Of a DNA stretch of 37,409 nucleotides, positions 1-7,883 are shown in pieces; within the stretch, counting starts at the first letter, position 1; each line of letters begins with the position of its first letter. Under the pieces are notes generated by a model. It was not told the origin of the DNA, searched no databases, and worked only from the letters and a program-made list of their open reading frames with translations. Made by a program: the position numbers and the translations under genes. This DNA is from Candidatus Merdivicinus intestinigallinarum (GTDB lineage Bacteria; Bacillota; Clostridia; Oscillospirales; Ruminococcaceae). The stretch lies in assembly GCA_018713335.1 (NCBI GenBank), contig DVOW01000038.1:1-37409 (forward strand), in the 5' to 3' direction.

Positions 1-120
1 TTCTTCTCTCTTGTCGATTTCGCAAACCAGCTTGCTGTCCACAACCGCCATTCCAACAACTTCCCTATGAGACCTCTAGACTGGCTTTCTCCTCTTGAGT
101 TCATTGTCCAATATCTTTGA
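1..120 (+). mobile_element. 3' end of a DDE-type transposase/integrase gene (partial)
   Basis: Frame 1 is open from the first base to a TGA at 118-120, giving 39 residues. They end in NNFPMRPLDWLSPLEF and a short tail. This proline-rich motif with a 'plus-specific' spacing resembles the C-terminal end of integrase-core transposases, which often close with a 'MRPL-W-SP-E' stretch. The catalytic DDE residues would lie upstream, outside the window, so the IS family cannot be named and I cannot say whether the element is intact. It ends 28 bases before the stop codon of the broken degV gene, which is convergent to it. I see no terminal inverted repeat that I can support. Confidence 0.55.
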
Positions 121-147
121 CAAACCTACACGGAGTGCATTTTCCTG

Positions 148-1021
148 TTACAAATACTGGTCGATCCGCTTGGCGCAGCCGACCCCCAAGGCCCCCGGGC
201 CGGTGTGGCAGGCAACGCTTAGGGACAAGGGATCGCAGTAGGTCACCGGGACGCCCCACTCCGCCTCGATCATCTGCGAAAACTCTTTCGCTTCTTCTTC
301 CCTATCGGTGTGGGCCACATAGATCCGCACCTGGTCCATGCCGCCGAAACGGGTGTCGATGTCCTTTTTCAGAGCGTCCATCATAATGGCGCGGCCCTGC
401 TTTTCGCTGCGGGTTTTGGCGTAAGCGTCCAGCTTTTCCCCCTGGATCTGCAGAACCGGCCGGATGTGCAGCACGGTGGCCACCGCGGCCGCGGCCGGGG
501 TGATGCGCCCGCCTTTCTTCAAATACTCCAGGGTTTCCAGCATGATGTAAATACTGGACTCAAACTTTTCCTTTTCCAAGATTTCCCGGATCTCAGCCGC
601 CGTTTTCCCCGCCTTGGCCAGCTCCAGGGCGTCCAGGACAGACTGGCGCTGAGGAACGGAGATCCGCTGGTTGTTGACCACCTCTATCTACCCTTCCGCC
701 GTAGTCCTCCGCCAGAGCCGCCGCCGTGGCGCAGGAACCGGAAAGGCCGCTGGACATGGGGATGTAGACAAGGGAATCGTGGGTTTCCAGCAAGCTGTCC
801 CACAGCTTCAGGAGTTCCCCCACCATAGGCTGGGAGGTGGAAATTTTGGCGCTGCTTTGAAGCTTTTCATAAAATTCCTTCTGAGAAAGGTTGATATCCT
901 CATAAAAGGTTTCCCCATCGATTACAAAAGGCATTGGGACCACCGACACTCCGATTTCCCCGGCCATTTTTTGGGTAATGCCGCTGTTGCTGTCCGTTAC
1001 AATGGCTGTTTTTCCAGTCAT
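148..1021 (-). pseudogene. degV: DegV family fatty-acid-binding protein, frameshifted
   Basis: DegV proteins bind a fatty acid and act as FakB-type partners of the fatty acid kinase FakA. The N-terminal part runs from ATG 1021 (MTGKTAIVTDSNSGI, with the DegV TDS motif and an STSQP loop) in one frame. The rest continues in another frame from about 690 (VVNNQRISVPQRQSV) to the stop at 148. An AAAGGAG ribosome site precedes ATG 1021. The combined length of about 290 codons is normal for the family. The break sits at about 685-700; removing a single base there (for example one A in GTAGATAGAGGTG) restores a continuous DegV reading. Either the gene is inactivated or this is a one-base sequencing error. 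The neighbouring transposase remnant fits a decaying region but does not prove it. Confidence 0.85.
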
Positions 1022-1078
1022 ACTGATTCTCCTTTGTTTTGGTGATTCCTTCCATTCTGGGAAGCTGATCCTACAAAT

Positions 1079-1107
1079 AGTATCGGCCAAATGGACAAAA
1101 AAATCAA
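1079..1107 (-). promoter_or_regulatory. Possible sigma-A promoter of degV
   Basis: On the minus strand TTGATT (1102-1107) and GATACT (1079-1084) are 17 bases apart, about 58 bases before the degV start. The -10 box is weak, so this is tentative. Confidence 0.35.
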
Positions 1108-1224
1108 CCCATAATTTTTAAATTTTTTCCTAAAACCGCCAGATTCCGCACCGCCGAAACAGGAAAACCACACAGGCAAACTCCGCATAATTGTAACATT
1201 TTTGTGACAATACCGCATATTCTC

Positions 1225-1253
1225 TTGTATTTTGCCGAATGCAGGTCTATAAT
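1225..1253 (+). promoter_or_regulatory. Sigma-A promoter of the thiamine operon
   Basis: TTGTAT (1225-1230) and a perfect TATAAT (1248-1253) are separated by 17 bases. The expected start of transcription, about 1260, lies just before the TPP riboswitch, so the aptamer would be at the very 5' end of the mRNA. Confidence 0.75.
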
Positions 1254-1267
1254 ATGTTTGTAACTAA

Positions 1268-1353
1268 ATAACGGGGAGCTTGTGGAACAGGCTGAGAGGA
1301 AGGTAAAACCTTCGACCCATAACCTGATTTGGATAATGCCAACGTAGGGAAAC
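1268..1353 (+). ncRNA. TPP riboswitch (THI element)
   Basis: The conserved THI-box blocks are present in order: GGGGAGC at 1273-1279, GCTGAGAGG at 1291-1299, ACCTTCGACCC at 1308-1318, AACCTGAT at 1321-1328, GGATAATGCC at 1331-1340 and AACGTAGGGAA at 1341-1351. The CTGAGA and ACCTGAT sequences are the pyrimidine-binding and pyrophosphate-binding signatures of thiamine pyrophosphate aptamers. It lies between the operon promoter and a strong terminator, so it should stop transcription of the thi genes when TPP is plentiful. Confidence 0.97.
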
Positions 1354-1373
1354 ATGGTCATCTTGCATATTTG

Positions 1374-1408
1374 CGGGGAACTGTCGTGTTGGCAGTTCCC
1401 CGTTTTTT
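1374..1408 (+). terminator. Riboswitch-controlled intrinsic terminator
   Basis: CGGGGAACTG (1374-1383) pairs perfectly with CAGTTCCCCG (1393-1402). Two inner pairs (T-G, C-G) extend the stem to 12 pairs around a 5-base loop. Six T residues (1403-1408) follow. It stands between the TPP aptamer and thiS, the usual layout of a transcription-attenuating riboswitch. Confidence 0.93.
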
Positions 1409-1423
1409 GTTTGGAGGGAGAAA

Positions 1424-1618
1424 GTGGTTACAGTAAACGGAACGGCCCTGGACATTGCCGGGCAGCCCCTGGAAGGATATCTTACCGGGGAAGGCTACGA
1501 CAAAAAACGCATTGCCGTAGAGTTAAACGGGGAAATCGTCCCCAAGGCCCAGTATGGCCAGACGGTCTTAAAAGACGGCGACGCTTTGGAAGTGGTCAGC
1601 TTTGTGGGGGGCGGCTGA
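1424..1618 (+). CDS. thiS: Sulfur carrier protein ThiS
   Basis: ThiS is the small ubiquitin-like carrier that brings sulfur, as a C-terminal thiocarboxylate, to thiazole synthase. The 64-residue product starts at GTG 1424, which has GGAGGGAG 4-11 bases upstream. It opens VTVNGTALDIAG, keeps the beta-grasp pattern of the family, and ends in VVSFVGGG. The C-terminal Gly-Gly is the residue pair adenylated by ThiF and thiolated. Length is normal. It is the first gene after the riboswitch terminator, and thiF follows after one base. Confidence 0.95.
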   Translation: MVTVNGTALDIAGQPLEGYLTGEGYDKKRIAVELNGEIVPKAQYGQTVLKDGDALEVVSFVGGG

Positions 1619-1619
1619 T

Positions 1620-2261
1620 TTGAGCAAAATTCCCACAAAAGAGGAGATGCAAAAGGCCCTGGAAATCCGCCACGGCAGAGATTTGCAGGAAAAATTCTCC
1701 CGGGCGGCGGTGGCGGTCTGCGGTCTGGGCGGGCTCGGCTCCAATATCGCCGTGTCCTTGGCCCGGGCCGGGATCGGAAAGCTCATCCTGATTGATTTTG
1801 ACAAGGTGGACATTACGAACCTCCACCGGCAGCAGTACAAGGCCCGCCAGGTGGGGATGCAGAAAACCGGCGCCCTGGCGGAAAACCTCCTGGAAATCGC
1901 GCCGTATTTGGAACTGGAAACCCATGCGGTGCGGATCACGGAGGAAAACTTCCAGCCCCTGCTGCAAGAAGCGGACGTCATCTGCGAGGCCTTCGACAAT
2001 CCGGAGGCAAAAGCCATGCTGGCAAACGGGGTGCTGGAAACCATGCCGGACAAATACCTGGTGGCGGCGTCGGGCATGGCGGGGCTTTCCTCGGCAAACT
2101 CCATCCAGACCCGCCGGGTCGCCCGCCGCTTTTACCTTTGCGGCGACGGGGAAAGCGATATTTCCCGGGAAAAAACGCTGTTTTCCACCCGGGTCATGGC
2201 CTGCGCGGCCCATCAGGCACACATGGTCCTCCGGATTTTGGCCGGGGAACTGGACGCATAA
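1620..2261 (+). CDS. thiF: ThiS adenylyltransferase ThiF (short clostridial family)
   Basis: ThiF is an E1-like enzyme that adenylates the C-terminal glycine of ThiS using ATP. The protein has the nucleotide-binding GLGGLGS motif at residues 35-41, then LILIDFDKVDITNLHRQQY, typical of the MoeB/ThiF fold with the conserved N-hR-Q segment. I take TTG 1620 as the start because it lies 1 base after the thiS stop and follows a G-rich stretch. A GTG at 1602 in the same frame would overlap thiS and has a poorer ribosome site. At about 213 residues it lacks the C-terminal zinc CxxC pairs of MoeB, like the shorter 'family 2' ThiF proteins. The exact start is uncertain. Confidence 0.92.
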   Translation: MSKIPTKEEMQKALEIRHGRDLQEKFSRAAVAVCGLGGLGSNIAVSLARAGIGKLILIDFDKVDITNLHRQQYKARQVGMQKTGALAENLLEIAPYLELETHAVRITEENFQPLLQEADVICEAFDNPEAKAMLANGVLETMPDKYLVAASGMAGLSSANSIQTRRVARRFYLCGDGESDISREKTLFSTRVMACAAHQAHMVLRILAGELDA

Positions 2262-2282
2262 TTTTGGAAAGAAGGAACTTTC

Positions 2283-3056
2283 ATGCAGACAAACGACAAA
2301 CTGGTGATCGGCGGCCGGGAATTTCACTCCCGGTTCATTTTAGGCTCCGGGAAATACTCCTTAAAGCTCATTGAAGCGGCGGTGAAGGACGCCGGGGCGG
2401 AGCTCATCACCCTGGCGGTCCGCCGGGCCAACACCAAGGAACAGGAAAACATCTTAGACTACATCCCCAAGGGCGTCACCCTCCTGCCCAACACCTCCGG
2501 CGCCCGGAACGCCGAGGAAGCGGTGCGGATTGCGCGGCTTGCCCGGGAGCTGGGCTGCGGGGATTTCGTAAAAATCGAGATCATGCGGGATTCCAAATAC
2601 CTGCTCCCCGACAACGCCGAAACCATTAAGGCTACGGAGATCCTGGCCAAGGAAGGCTTTGTGGTCATGCCCTACATGTACCCGGATCTGTATGCTGCCA
2701 GGGATCTGGTCAATGCCGGGGCCGCGGCGGTAATGCCTTTGGCCTCCCCCATCGGTTCCAACAAGGGGCTGGCCACTAAAGAATTTATCCAGATCCTCAT
2801 TGACGAAATCGACCTGCCCATTATTGTGGACGCCGGTATCGGCCGCCCCTCCCAGGCCTGCGAGGCCATGGAAATGGGAGCCGCCGCCATTATGGCCAAC
2901 ACCGCTTTGGCAACCGCCGGCGACCTGCCCCGGATGGCCGCCGCCTTCCGTTTGGCCATTGAAGCCGGCCGGAACGCCTATCTGTCCGGACTGGGACGGG
3001 TATTGTCCCGAGGAGCCTCCGCTTCGGACCCGCTGACCGGGTTCCTGCACGATTAA
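2283..3056 (+). CDS. thiG: Thiazole synthase ThiG
   Basis: ThiG condenses 1-deoxyxylulose 5-phosphate, dehydroglycine and ThiS-bound sulfur into the thiazole phosphate. The 257-residue protein opens [21 protein letters not shown], the typical start. VKIEI at 96-100 puts the Schiff-base lysine at K97, next to where it lies in Bacillus Thi[11 protein letters not shown] and [12 protein letters not shown] are the phosphate-binding loops of the TIM barrel. The AAGGAACTTTC before ATG 2283 gives a modest ribosome site. It lies 21 bases after thiF and 13 bases before thiH, which supplies the dehydroglycine. Confidence 0.97.
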   Translation: MQTNDKLVIGGREFHSRFILGSGKYSLKLIEAAVKDAGAELITLAVRRANTKEQENILDYIPKGVTLLPNTSGARNAEEAVRIARLARELGCGDFVKIEIMRDSKYLLPDNAETIKATEILAKEGFVVMPYMYPDLYAARDLVNAGAAAVMPLASPIGSNKGLATKEFIQILIDEIDLPIIVDAGIGRPSQACEAMEMGAAAIMANTALATAGDLPRMAAAFRLAIEAGRNAYLSGLGRVLSRGASASDPLTGFLHD

Positions 3057-3069
3057 GGGGGCACGCTGC

Positions 3070-4323
3070 ATGGAAAACCAGTTTTTTGTGGATTCCCAGT
3101 ACCTTTCCCCGGAAGCCCTGGAAAAAAAGCACCGGCTGGAAACCGACCCTTCCTGCCGGAAAAGCCATATGGAGTATCTTCCTGGCATGGAACAGATCGA
3201 TTCCAATATTCGGGACATGGTGCTCTCCCAAATGAACGCCTACGACCCCTCCCAGTACACCGCCAAGGATGTACGGGCGGCGCTGGAGCACGAAACCTGC
3301 TCCATTGAGGACCTGAAAGCCCTCCTCTCCCCTGCCGCCAAGCCCTTTTTGGAGGAAATGGCGGAACGGGCCCGGCTGGAAACCAGCAAGCATTTCGGCA
3401 ACACCGTTTACCTGTTCACCCCTTTGTACATCGCCAACTACTGCGAGAATTACTGCGTTTACTGCGGGTTCAACTGCTACAACCACATCAAGCGAATGAA
3501 GCTTAACATGGAACAGATTGAACACGAAATGAAGGTCATCGCAGACAGCGGCATGGAGGAAATCCTCATCCTCACCGGCGAAAGCCGCAGTCAGAGCAGC
3601 GTTTCCTACATTGGGGAGGCCTGCAAGCTGGCCCGGAAATACTTCCGCATGGTGGGCTTGGAAATCTATCCGGTGAACACCGACGAGTACCGGTACCTGC
3701 ACGAGTGCGGTGCCGATTATGTGACGGTGTTCCAGGAAACCTACGACACGGACAAGTATGAGACCCTTCATTTAATGGGCCACAAACGGGTGTGGCCTTA
3801 CCGCTTCGACGCCCAGGAACGGGCGTTAAGAGGCGGGATGCGGGGCGTGGCCTTTTCCGCGCTGCTGGGACTTTCAGATTTCCGGAAGGACGCCTTGGCC
3901 ACCGCTCTGCACGCCTATTATTTGCAGCGGAAATACCCCCAGGCGGAAATTTCCCTGTCCTGCCCCCGGCTGCGGCCCATTGTCAACAACGACAAGATCA
4001 GCCCTCTGGACGTCGGAGAAAAGGAGCTTTGCCAGATCCTCTGCGCTTACCGGCTCTTTTTGCCCTTTGCCGGGATCACCGTTTCCTCCCGGGAAAGCGC
4101 CCGGTTCCGGGACGGCATTGTGAAAATCGCCGCCACTAAGGTTTCGGCCGGGGTTTCCACCGGCATCGGCGACCACGAAAGCAAGTATACCGGAAAGGAG
4201 GCAGAGGGGGACCAGGGCGACGAGCAGTTTGAAATCGACGACGCCCGCAGCTTTGCCAGCATGTACCGGGATATGTCGGAAGAAGGCTTGCAGCCCGTCC
4301 TCAACGACTACCTGTATGTCTGA
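3070..4323 (+). CDS. thiH: 2-iminoacetate synthase ThiH (radical SAM tyrosine lyase)
   Basis: ThiH cleaves tyrosine with S-adenosylmethionine to give dehydroglycine (2-iminoacetate) and p-cresol, feeding ThiG in anaerobes instead of the oxygen-dependent ThiO. The radical SAM cluster motif CENYCVYC (C125, C129, C132; CX3CX2C) is followed by GF. The product is 417 residues, within the family range, and carries the later NTDEYRYLHECGADYVTVFQ-type segment. An AAGGGGGCACGCTGC ribosome region precedes ATG 3070. Its last eight bases overlap the start of tenI. Using ThiH rather than ThiO agrees with an anaerobic lifestyle. Confidence 0.97.
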   Translation: MENQFFVDSQYLSPEALEKKHRLETDPSCRKSHMEYLPGMEQIDSNIRDMVLSQMNAYDPSQYTAKDVRAALEHETCSIEDLKALLSPAAKPFLEEMAERARLETSKHFGNTVYLFTPLYIANYCENYCVYCGFNCYNHIKRMKLNMEQIEHEMKVIADSGMEEILILTGESRSQSSVSYIGEACKLARKYFRMVGLEIYPVNTDEYRYLHECGADYVTVFQETYDTDKYETLHLMGHKRVWPYRFDAQERALRGGMRGVAFSALLGLSDFRKDALATALHAYYLQRKYPQAEISLSCPRLRPIVNNDKISPLDVGEKELCQILCAYRLFLPFAGITVSSRESARFRDGIVKIAATKVSAGVSTGIGDHESKYTGKEAEGDQGDEQFEIDDARSFASMYRDMSEEGLQPVLNDYLYV

Positions 4324-4930
4324 TATTCTCTGCGTCACAAATAGGCTCCTGTGCCGGGAAGATTTCCTCACCCGGATCAAAAAAATCGCCGCCTGCCGCC
4401 CGGCCGGCATCATCCTTCGGGAAAAGGACCTGCCGGAAACGGAATACAAGGCGTTGGCGGCGGAAGCGCTGGACATCTGCCGGGAATATCAAATTCCCTG
4501 TATGCTCCACACCTTTGTAAACGCCGCCTTAGAGCTGAATGCGGAGGCCATCCACCTGCCCATGCCGGTTCTGCGAAGCCTTTCGCCGGAGCAAAAGGGA
4601 AAATTCCGGGTGATTGGGGCCTCCTGCCATTCGGCGGAGGAAGCGAAAGAAGCCCAAGACTTAGGCTGCACTTATGTTACCGCCGGGCACATTTTTGCCA
4701 CCGACTGCAAAAAGGGCCTGCCGGGCCGGGGGCTTGACTTCCTGCGGGAGGTTTGCCGGACAGTATTTATCCCGGTTTACGCCATCGGCGGCATCAGTCC
4801 GGAAAACGTGGATACTGTCCGGGAAGCGGGGGCCAAAGGGGCCTGCGTCATGAGTGGGCTCATGGCCTGCGAGGATGTCCCCGGATATTTCCGGAAATTT
4901 GACCAAAAGGAGGAAGCCCATGGAATTTAG
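4316..4930 (+). CDS. tenI: Thiazole tautomerase TenI
   Basis: This is a ThiE-fold protein of 204 residues starting at ATG 4316 inside the end of thiH. It carries AGHIFATDCKKGLPGRG (123-139) and IPVYAIGGISPENV, the stretch that marks Bacillus TenI, including the histidine (H125 here) needed for aromatising the ThiG product. It lacks the ThiE INDN and GVHVG pattern; the corresponding segment reads LNAEAIHLPMPV. TenI converts the unstable thiazole tautomer to the aromatic carboxylate used by ThiE. The position between thiH and thiE, with translation overlaps of 8 and 11 bases on either side, supports a role in the same step. Automatic annotation may call it a second thiamine-phosphate synthase. 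Confidence 0.88.
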   Translation: MSDILCVTNRLLCREDFLTRIKKIAACRPAGIILREKDLPETEYKALAAEALDICREYQIPCMLHTFVNAALELNAEAIHLPMPVLRSLSPEQKGKFRVIGASCHSAEEAKEAQDLGCTYVTAGHIFATDCKKGLPGRGLDFLREVCRTVFIPVYAIGGISPENVDTVREAGAKGACVMSGLMACEDVPGYFRKFDQKEEAHGI

Positions 4931-5558
4931 CCCATCAAACCTGTTATTATACGCCGTCACCGACCGGGCGTGGGTCGGAAAAAAGGCGCTGTTAGACCAA
5001 ATCGAGGAAGTTCTGCGGGGGGGCGTCACCCTTTTGCAGCTCCGGGAAAAAAATCTGCCGGAGGAGGAATTTCTAAAGGAAGCCGTCCAGGTCAAGGAGC
5101 TTTGCCGCCGGTACAATGTGCCCCTGATTATCAACGACAACGTGGATGTGGCGGAAAAATCCGGCGCGGACGGGGTCCATGTGGGCATCGAGGACGCGCC
5201 TGTTGGGGAAATCCGCCGCCGGATGGGGCCGGATTTCATCATCGGGGCCACAGCTAAAACGGTGGAGCAGGCGGTCTTTGCGGAACGGTCCGGGGCGGAT
5301 TACCTGGGGGTTGGGGCGGTTTACCCCTCCCCCACTAAGAAAAACGCCATCCGCATCACCAAGGAGCAGCTTTTGGAGATCTGCTCGGCTGTTTCCATCC
5401 CGGCGGTGGCCATCGGCGGCATTACGGCGGAGAACCTCCCACCTCTTGCAGGCAGCGGAATTGCCGGGGCGGCGGTGGTCAGCGCAGTTTTCGGGGCGGA
5501 AAATCCCGAAACTGCCGCCCGGCAGCTGAAGGAAATTTTGAAAACCATTGTAAAATAA
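4920..5558 (+). CDS. thiE: Thiamine-phosphate synthase ThiE
   Basis: ThiE joins hydroxymethylpyrimidine diphosphate to thiazole phosphate, releasing pyrophosphate. ATG 4920 has AAAGGAGG a few bases upstream and overlaps the end of tenI by 11 bases. The 212-residue TIM barrel contains QLREK (40-44), PLIINDNVDVA (68-78), DGVHVG (84-89), GAVYPSPTKK (132-141) and VAIGGIT. These are the substrate and pyrophosphate contacts of true ThiE, which separates it from the upstream tenI paralogue. Length is normal. Confidence 0.95.
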   Translation: MEFSPSNLLLYAVTDRAWVGKKALLDQIEEVLRGGVTLLQLREKNLPEEEFLKEAVQVKELCRRYNVPLIINDNVDVAEKSGADGVHVGIEDAPVGEIRRRMGPDFIIGATAKTVEQAVFAERSGADYLGVGAVYPSPTKKNAIRITKEQLLEICSAVSIPAVAIGGITAENLPPLAGSGIAGAAVVSAVFGAENPETAARQLKEILKTIVK

Positions 5559-5599
5559 GGAAAAACGCGGCGGATTGGGGGCACCACCTTTCGTCGCAG

Positions 5600-5614
5600 G
5601 GAGGGTTTCCCTCC
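5600..5614 (+). other. Small hairpin in the thiE-thiD gap
   Basis: GGAGGG (5600-5605) and CCCTCC (5609-5614) are perfectly complementary around a 3-base loop, inside an 87-base gap that is long for this operon. No T-run follows, so it does not look like a terminator. It could protect or process the mRNA. Confidence 0.4.
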
Positions 5615-5645
5615 TAAGAAAACGCCATGCTGAAAGGAGTTTATC

Positions 5646-6449
5646 ATGTTTACAGCATTGACGATCGCCGGAAGCGATTCCAGCGGAGGCGCCGGTATCC
5701 AGGCGGATATCAAAACCATGACGGCTCACGGGGTTTACGCCATGAGCGCCATCACGGCTTTGACAGCCCAAAACACCACCGGCGTACAGGACATTTTGGA
5801 AGCGACGCCCGCATTTTTAGCGGAGCAGCTGGACTGCGTTTTTACGGATATCCCGCCGGACGCGGTGAAAATCGGGATGGTATCCTCGGCGGCCCTCATT
5901 CGGATCATTGGGGAAAAACTGCGGCAGTACGGGGCTAAAAGCATCGTGGTGGACCCGGTAATGGTTTCCACCAGCGGCTCCCGGCTCATCTGTGAGGAAG
6001 CGGTGGAAACCTTAAAGCAGGAGTTGTTTCCTTTGGCGGCGGTCATTACCCCCAACATCCCGGAAGCGGAGGTTTTGACGGGGTTTAAAATCCGCACGCC
6101 GGAGGATATGGAGAAAGCGGCCCGGCAAATCGGCGAAACCTTTCACTGCGCCGTTTTGTGCAAAGGCGGCCACCAGGTGAACAGCGCCAACGACTACCTC
6201 TGGCAGGAAAATGGCGGCCGGTGGTTTCTGGGCAAACGCATCGACAACCCCAACACCCACGGCACCGGCTGCACCCTGTCCAGCGCCATTGCCTCCAACC
6301 TGGCCAAGGGACTTTCCCTGGAGCAGGCCGTGGAGCAGGCCAAGGACTACCTTTCCGGCGCGCTGGCCGCCATGCTTGACCTGGGGAAAGGCAGCGGCCC
6401 CTTAAATCACATGTTTGCCCTCAATCTGACTGGAACCAAAGGAGAATGA
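5646..6449 (+). CDS. thiD: Hydroxymethylpyrimidine (phosphate) kinase ThiD
   Basis: ThiD phosphorylates hydroxymethylpyrimidine and its monophosphate to the diphosphate used by ThiE. The 267-residue ribokinase-fold protein starts at ATG 5646 after GAAAGGAG. It shows AGSDSSGGAGIQADIK (8-23), the family signature, VDPVMVSTSG (102-111), LCKGGH (171-176) and the anion-hole motif THGTGCTLSSA with C209. Length is typical. It lies 3 bases before thiC. Confidence 0.97.
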   Translation: MFTALTIAGSDSSGGAGIQADIKTMTAHGVYAMSAITALTAQNTTGVQDILEATPAFLAEQLDCVFTDIPPDAVKIGMVSSAALIRIIGEKLRQYGAKSIVVDPVMVSTSGSRLICEEAVETLKQELFPLAAVITPNIPEAEVLTGFKIRTPEDMEKAARQIGETFHCAVLCKGGHQVNSANDYLWQENGGRWFLGKRIDNPNTHGTGCTLSSAIASNLAKGLSLEQAVEQAKDYLSGALAAMLDLGKGSGPLNHMFALNLTGTKGE

Positions 6450-6452
6450 ATC

Positions 6453-7760
6453 ATGGAACGGAACTACGCAACCCAAATGGACGCCGCCCGCCGGGGCATT
6501 GTCACCCCGGAGCTGGAAATCGTGGCGAAAAAGGAACGCATGACGGTGGAGGAGCTGATGCCCCTGGTGGCCGGCGGCAAGGTGGCTATCCCCGCCAATA
6601 AAAACCACAAGTGCCTGGACCCGGAGGGGATCGGCTCTATGCTCCGCACCAAAATCAACGTGAACTTGGGGGTTTCCCGGGACTGCAAGGATTACGATGT
6701 GGAGATGCAGAAGGTGCTTTCCGCCGTCAACATGGGGGCCGAGGCCATTATGGACCTGTCCAGCCATGGGGACACCAGCCCCTTCCGCCGGAAGCTGACC
6801 TCTGAATGCCCAGCCATGATCGGAACCGTGCCGGTTTACGACAGCGTGATTCACTATCAGCGGGATTTGGACACTTTAACGGCCAGGGATTTCCTGGACG
6901 TGGTGCGGCTCCACGCGGAGGAAGGGGTGGATTTTGTCACCCTCCACTGCGGCATCACCCGAAAAACCATCGACCAGATCCGGAAGCACAAGCGGAAAAT
7001 GAACATCGTGTCCCGGGGCGGCTCCCTGGTGTTCGCCTGGATGTGCATGACCGGGGAGGAAAACCCCTTTTATGAGTATTACGACGAGATTTTGGACATC
7101 TGCCGGGAATATGACGTGACCATTTCCCTGGGGGACGCCTGCCGTCCCGGATGCCTGGCCGACGCCACCGACGTCTGCCAGATTGAGGAGTTGGTGCGGC
7201 TGGGGGAACTGACCAAGCGGGCCTGGGAAAAGGACGTACAGGTCATGGTGGAAGGCCCCGGCCATGTGCCCATGGACCAGATCGCCGCTAACATGAAGGT
7301 GCAGCAGACCATCTGCATGGGCGCGCCCTTCTATGTACTGGGGCCCCTGGTGACGGACATCGCCCCCGGTTATGACCACATCACCGCCGCTATCGGCGGG
7401 GCCATGGCGGCCATGAACGGCGCGGCCTTCCTCTGCTACGTCACCCCGGCGGAGCATCTGGCCCTGCCCAACTTGGAGGACGTGAAACAGGGCATCATCG
7501 CCAGCAAAATCGCCGCCCACGCTGCGGACATTGCCAAAGGCGTCCGGGGCGCCCGGGAAATCGACGACAAAATGGGCGACGCCCGCCGGGCCTTGGACTG
7601 GGAAAAGCAGTGGGAATGCGCCCTGGACCCGGAAACCGCCAAAGCGATCCGTGCCGATCGTTCCCCGGAGCACGATGACACCTGCTCTATGTGCGGGAAA
7701 TTCTGCGCCGTGCGCAGCATGAACAAAGCCTTGAATGGCGAACATATCGACATCCTGTAA
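6453..7760 (+). CDS. thiC: Phosphomethylpyrimidine synthase ThiC (short form)
   Basis: ThiC is a radical SAM enzyme that rearranges aminoimidazole ribotide into hydroxymethylpyrimidine phosphate. The 435-residue protein is the short form common in Firmicutes and archaea, without the N-terminal extension of the plant and proteobacterial enzyme. It has NINLG-like [28 protein letters not shown] and [12 protein letters not shown]. The C-terminal cluster motif reads CSMCGKFC, that is CX2CX3C (codons 7683-7706), whereas the textbook motif is CX2CX4C. It is the last gene of the riboswitch-controlled operon. Confidence 0.97.
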   Translation: MERNYATQMDAARRGIVTPELEIVAKKERMTVEELMPLVAGGKVAIPANKNHKCLDPEGIGSMLRTKINVNLGVSRDCKDYDVEMQKVLSAVNMGAEAIMDLSSHGDTSPFRRKLTSECPAMIGTVPVYDSVIHYQRDLDTLTARDFLDVVRLHAEEGVDFVTLHCGITRKTIDQIRKHKRKMNIVSRGGSLVFAWMCMTGEENPFYEYYDEILDICREYDVTISLGDACRPGCLADATDVCQIEELVRLGELTKRAWEKDVQVMVEGPGHVPMDQIAANMKVQQTICMGAPFYVLGPLVTDIAPGYDHITAAIGGAMAAMNGAAFLCYVTPAEHLALPNLEDVKQGIIASKIAAHAADIAKGVRGAREIDDKMGDARRALDWEKQWECALDPETAKAIRADRSPEHDDTCSMCGKFCAVRSMNKALNGEHIDIL

Positions 7761-7825
7761 AGCTCTTGCCAGAGGACACTCTTCTGCTCAATCGGAAATG
7801 GCATGGAACGGATAGTGTTCATCGG

Positions 7826-7856
7826 AAAACCGCCCCCAATATGGAGGCGGTTTTTT
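7826..7856 (+). terminator. Intrinsic terminator after thiC, probably bidirectional
   Basis: CCGCC (7830-7834) pairs with GGCGG (7846-7850) with inner CC/GG pairs, flanked by AAAA upstream and TTTTTT (7851-7856) downstream. Read on the minus strand the same stem is followed by TTTT, so it can also end the convergent large gene that stops at 7884. Confidence 0.8.
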
Positions 7857-7883
7857 CTTGCAGGCATTTGGATCCGGCGACTG

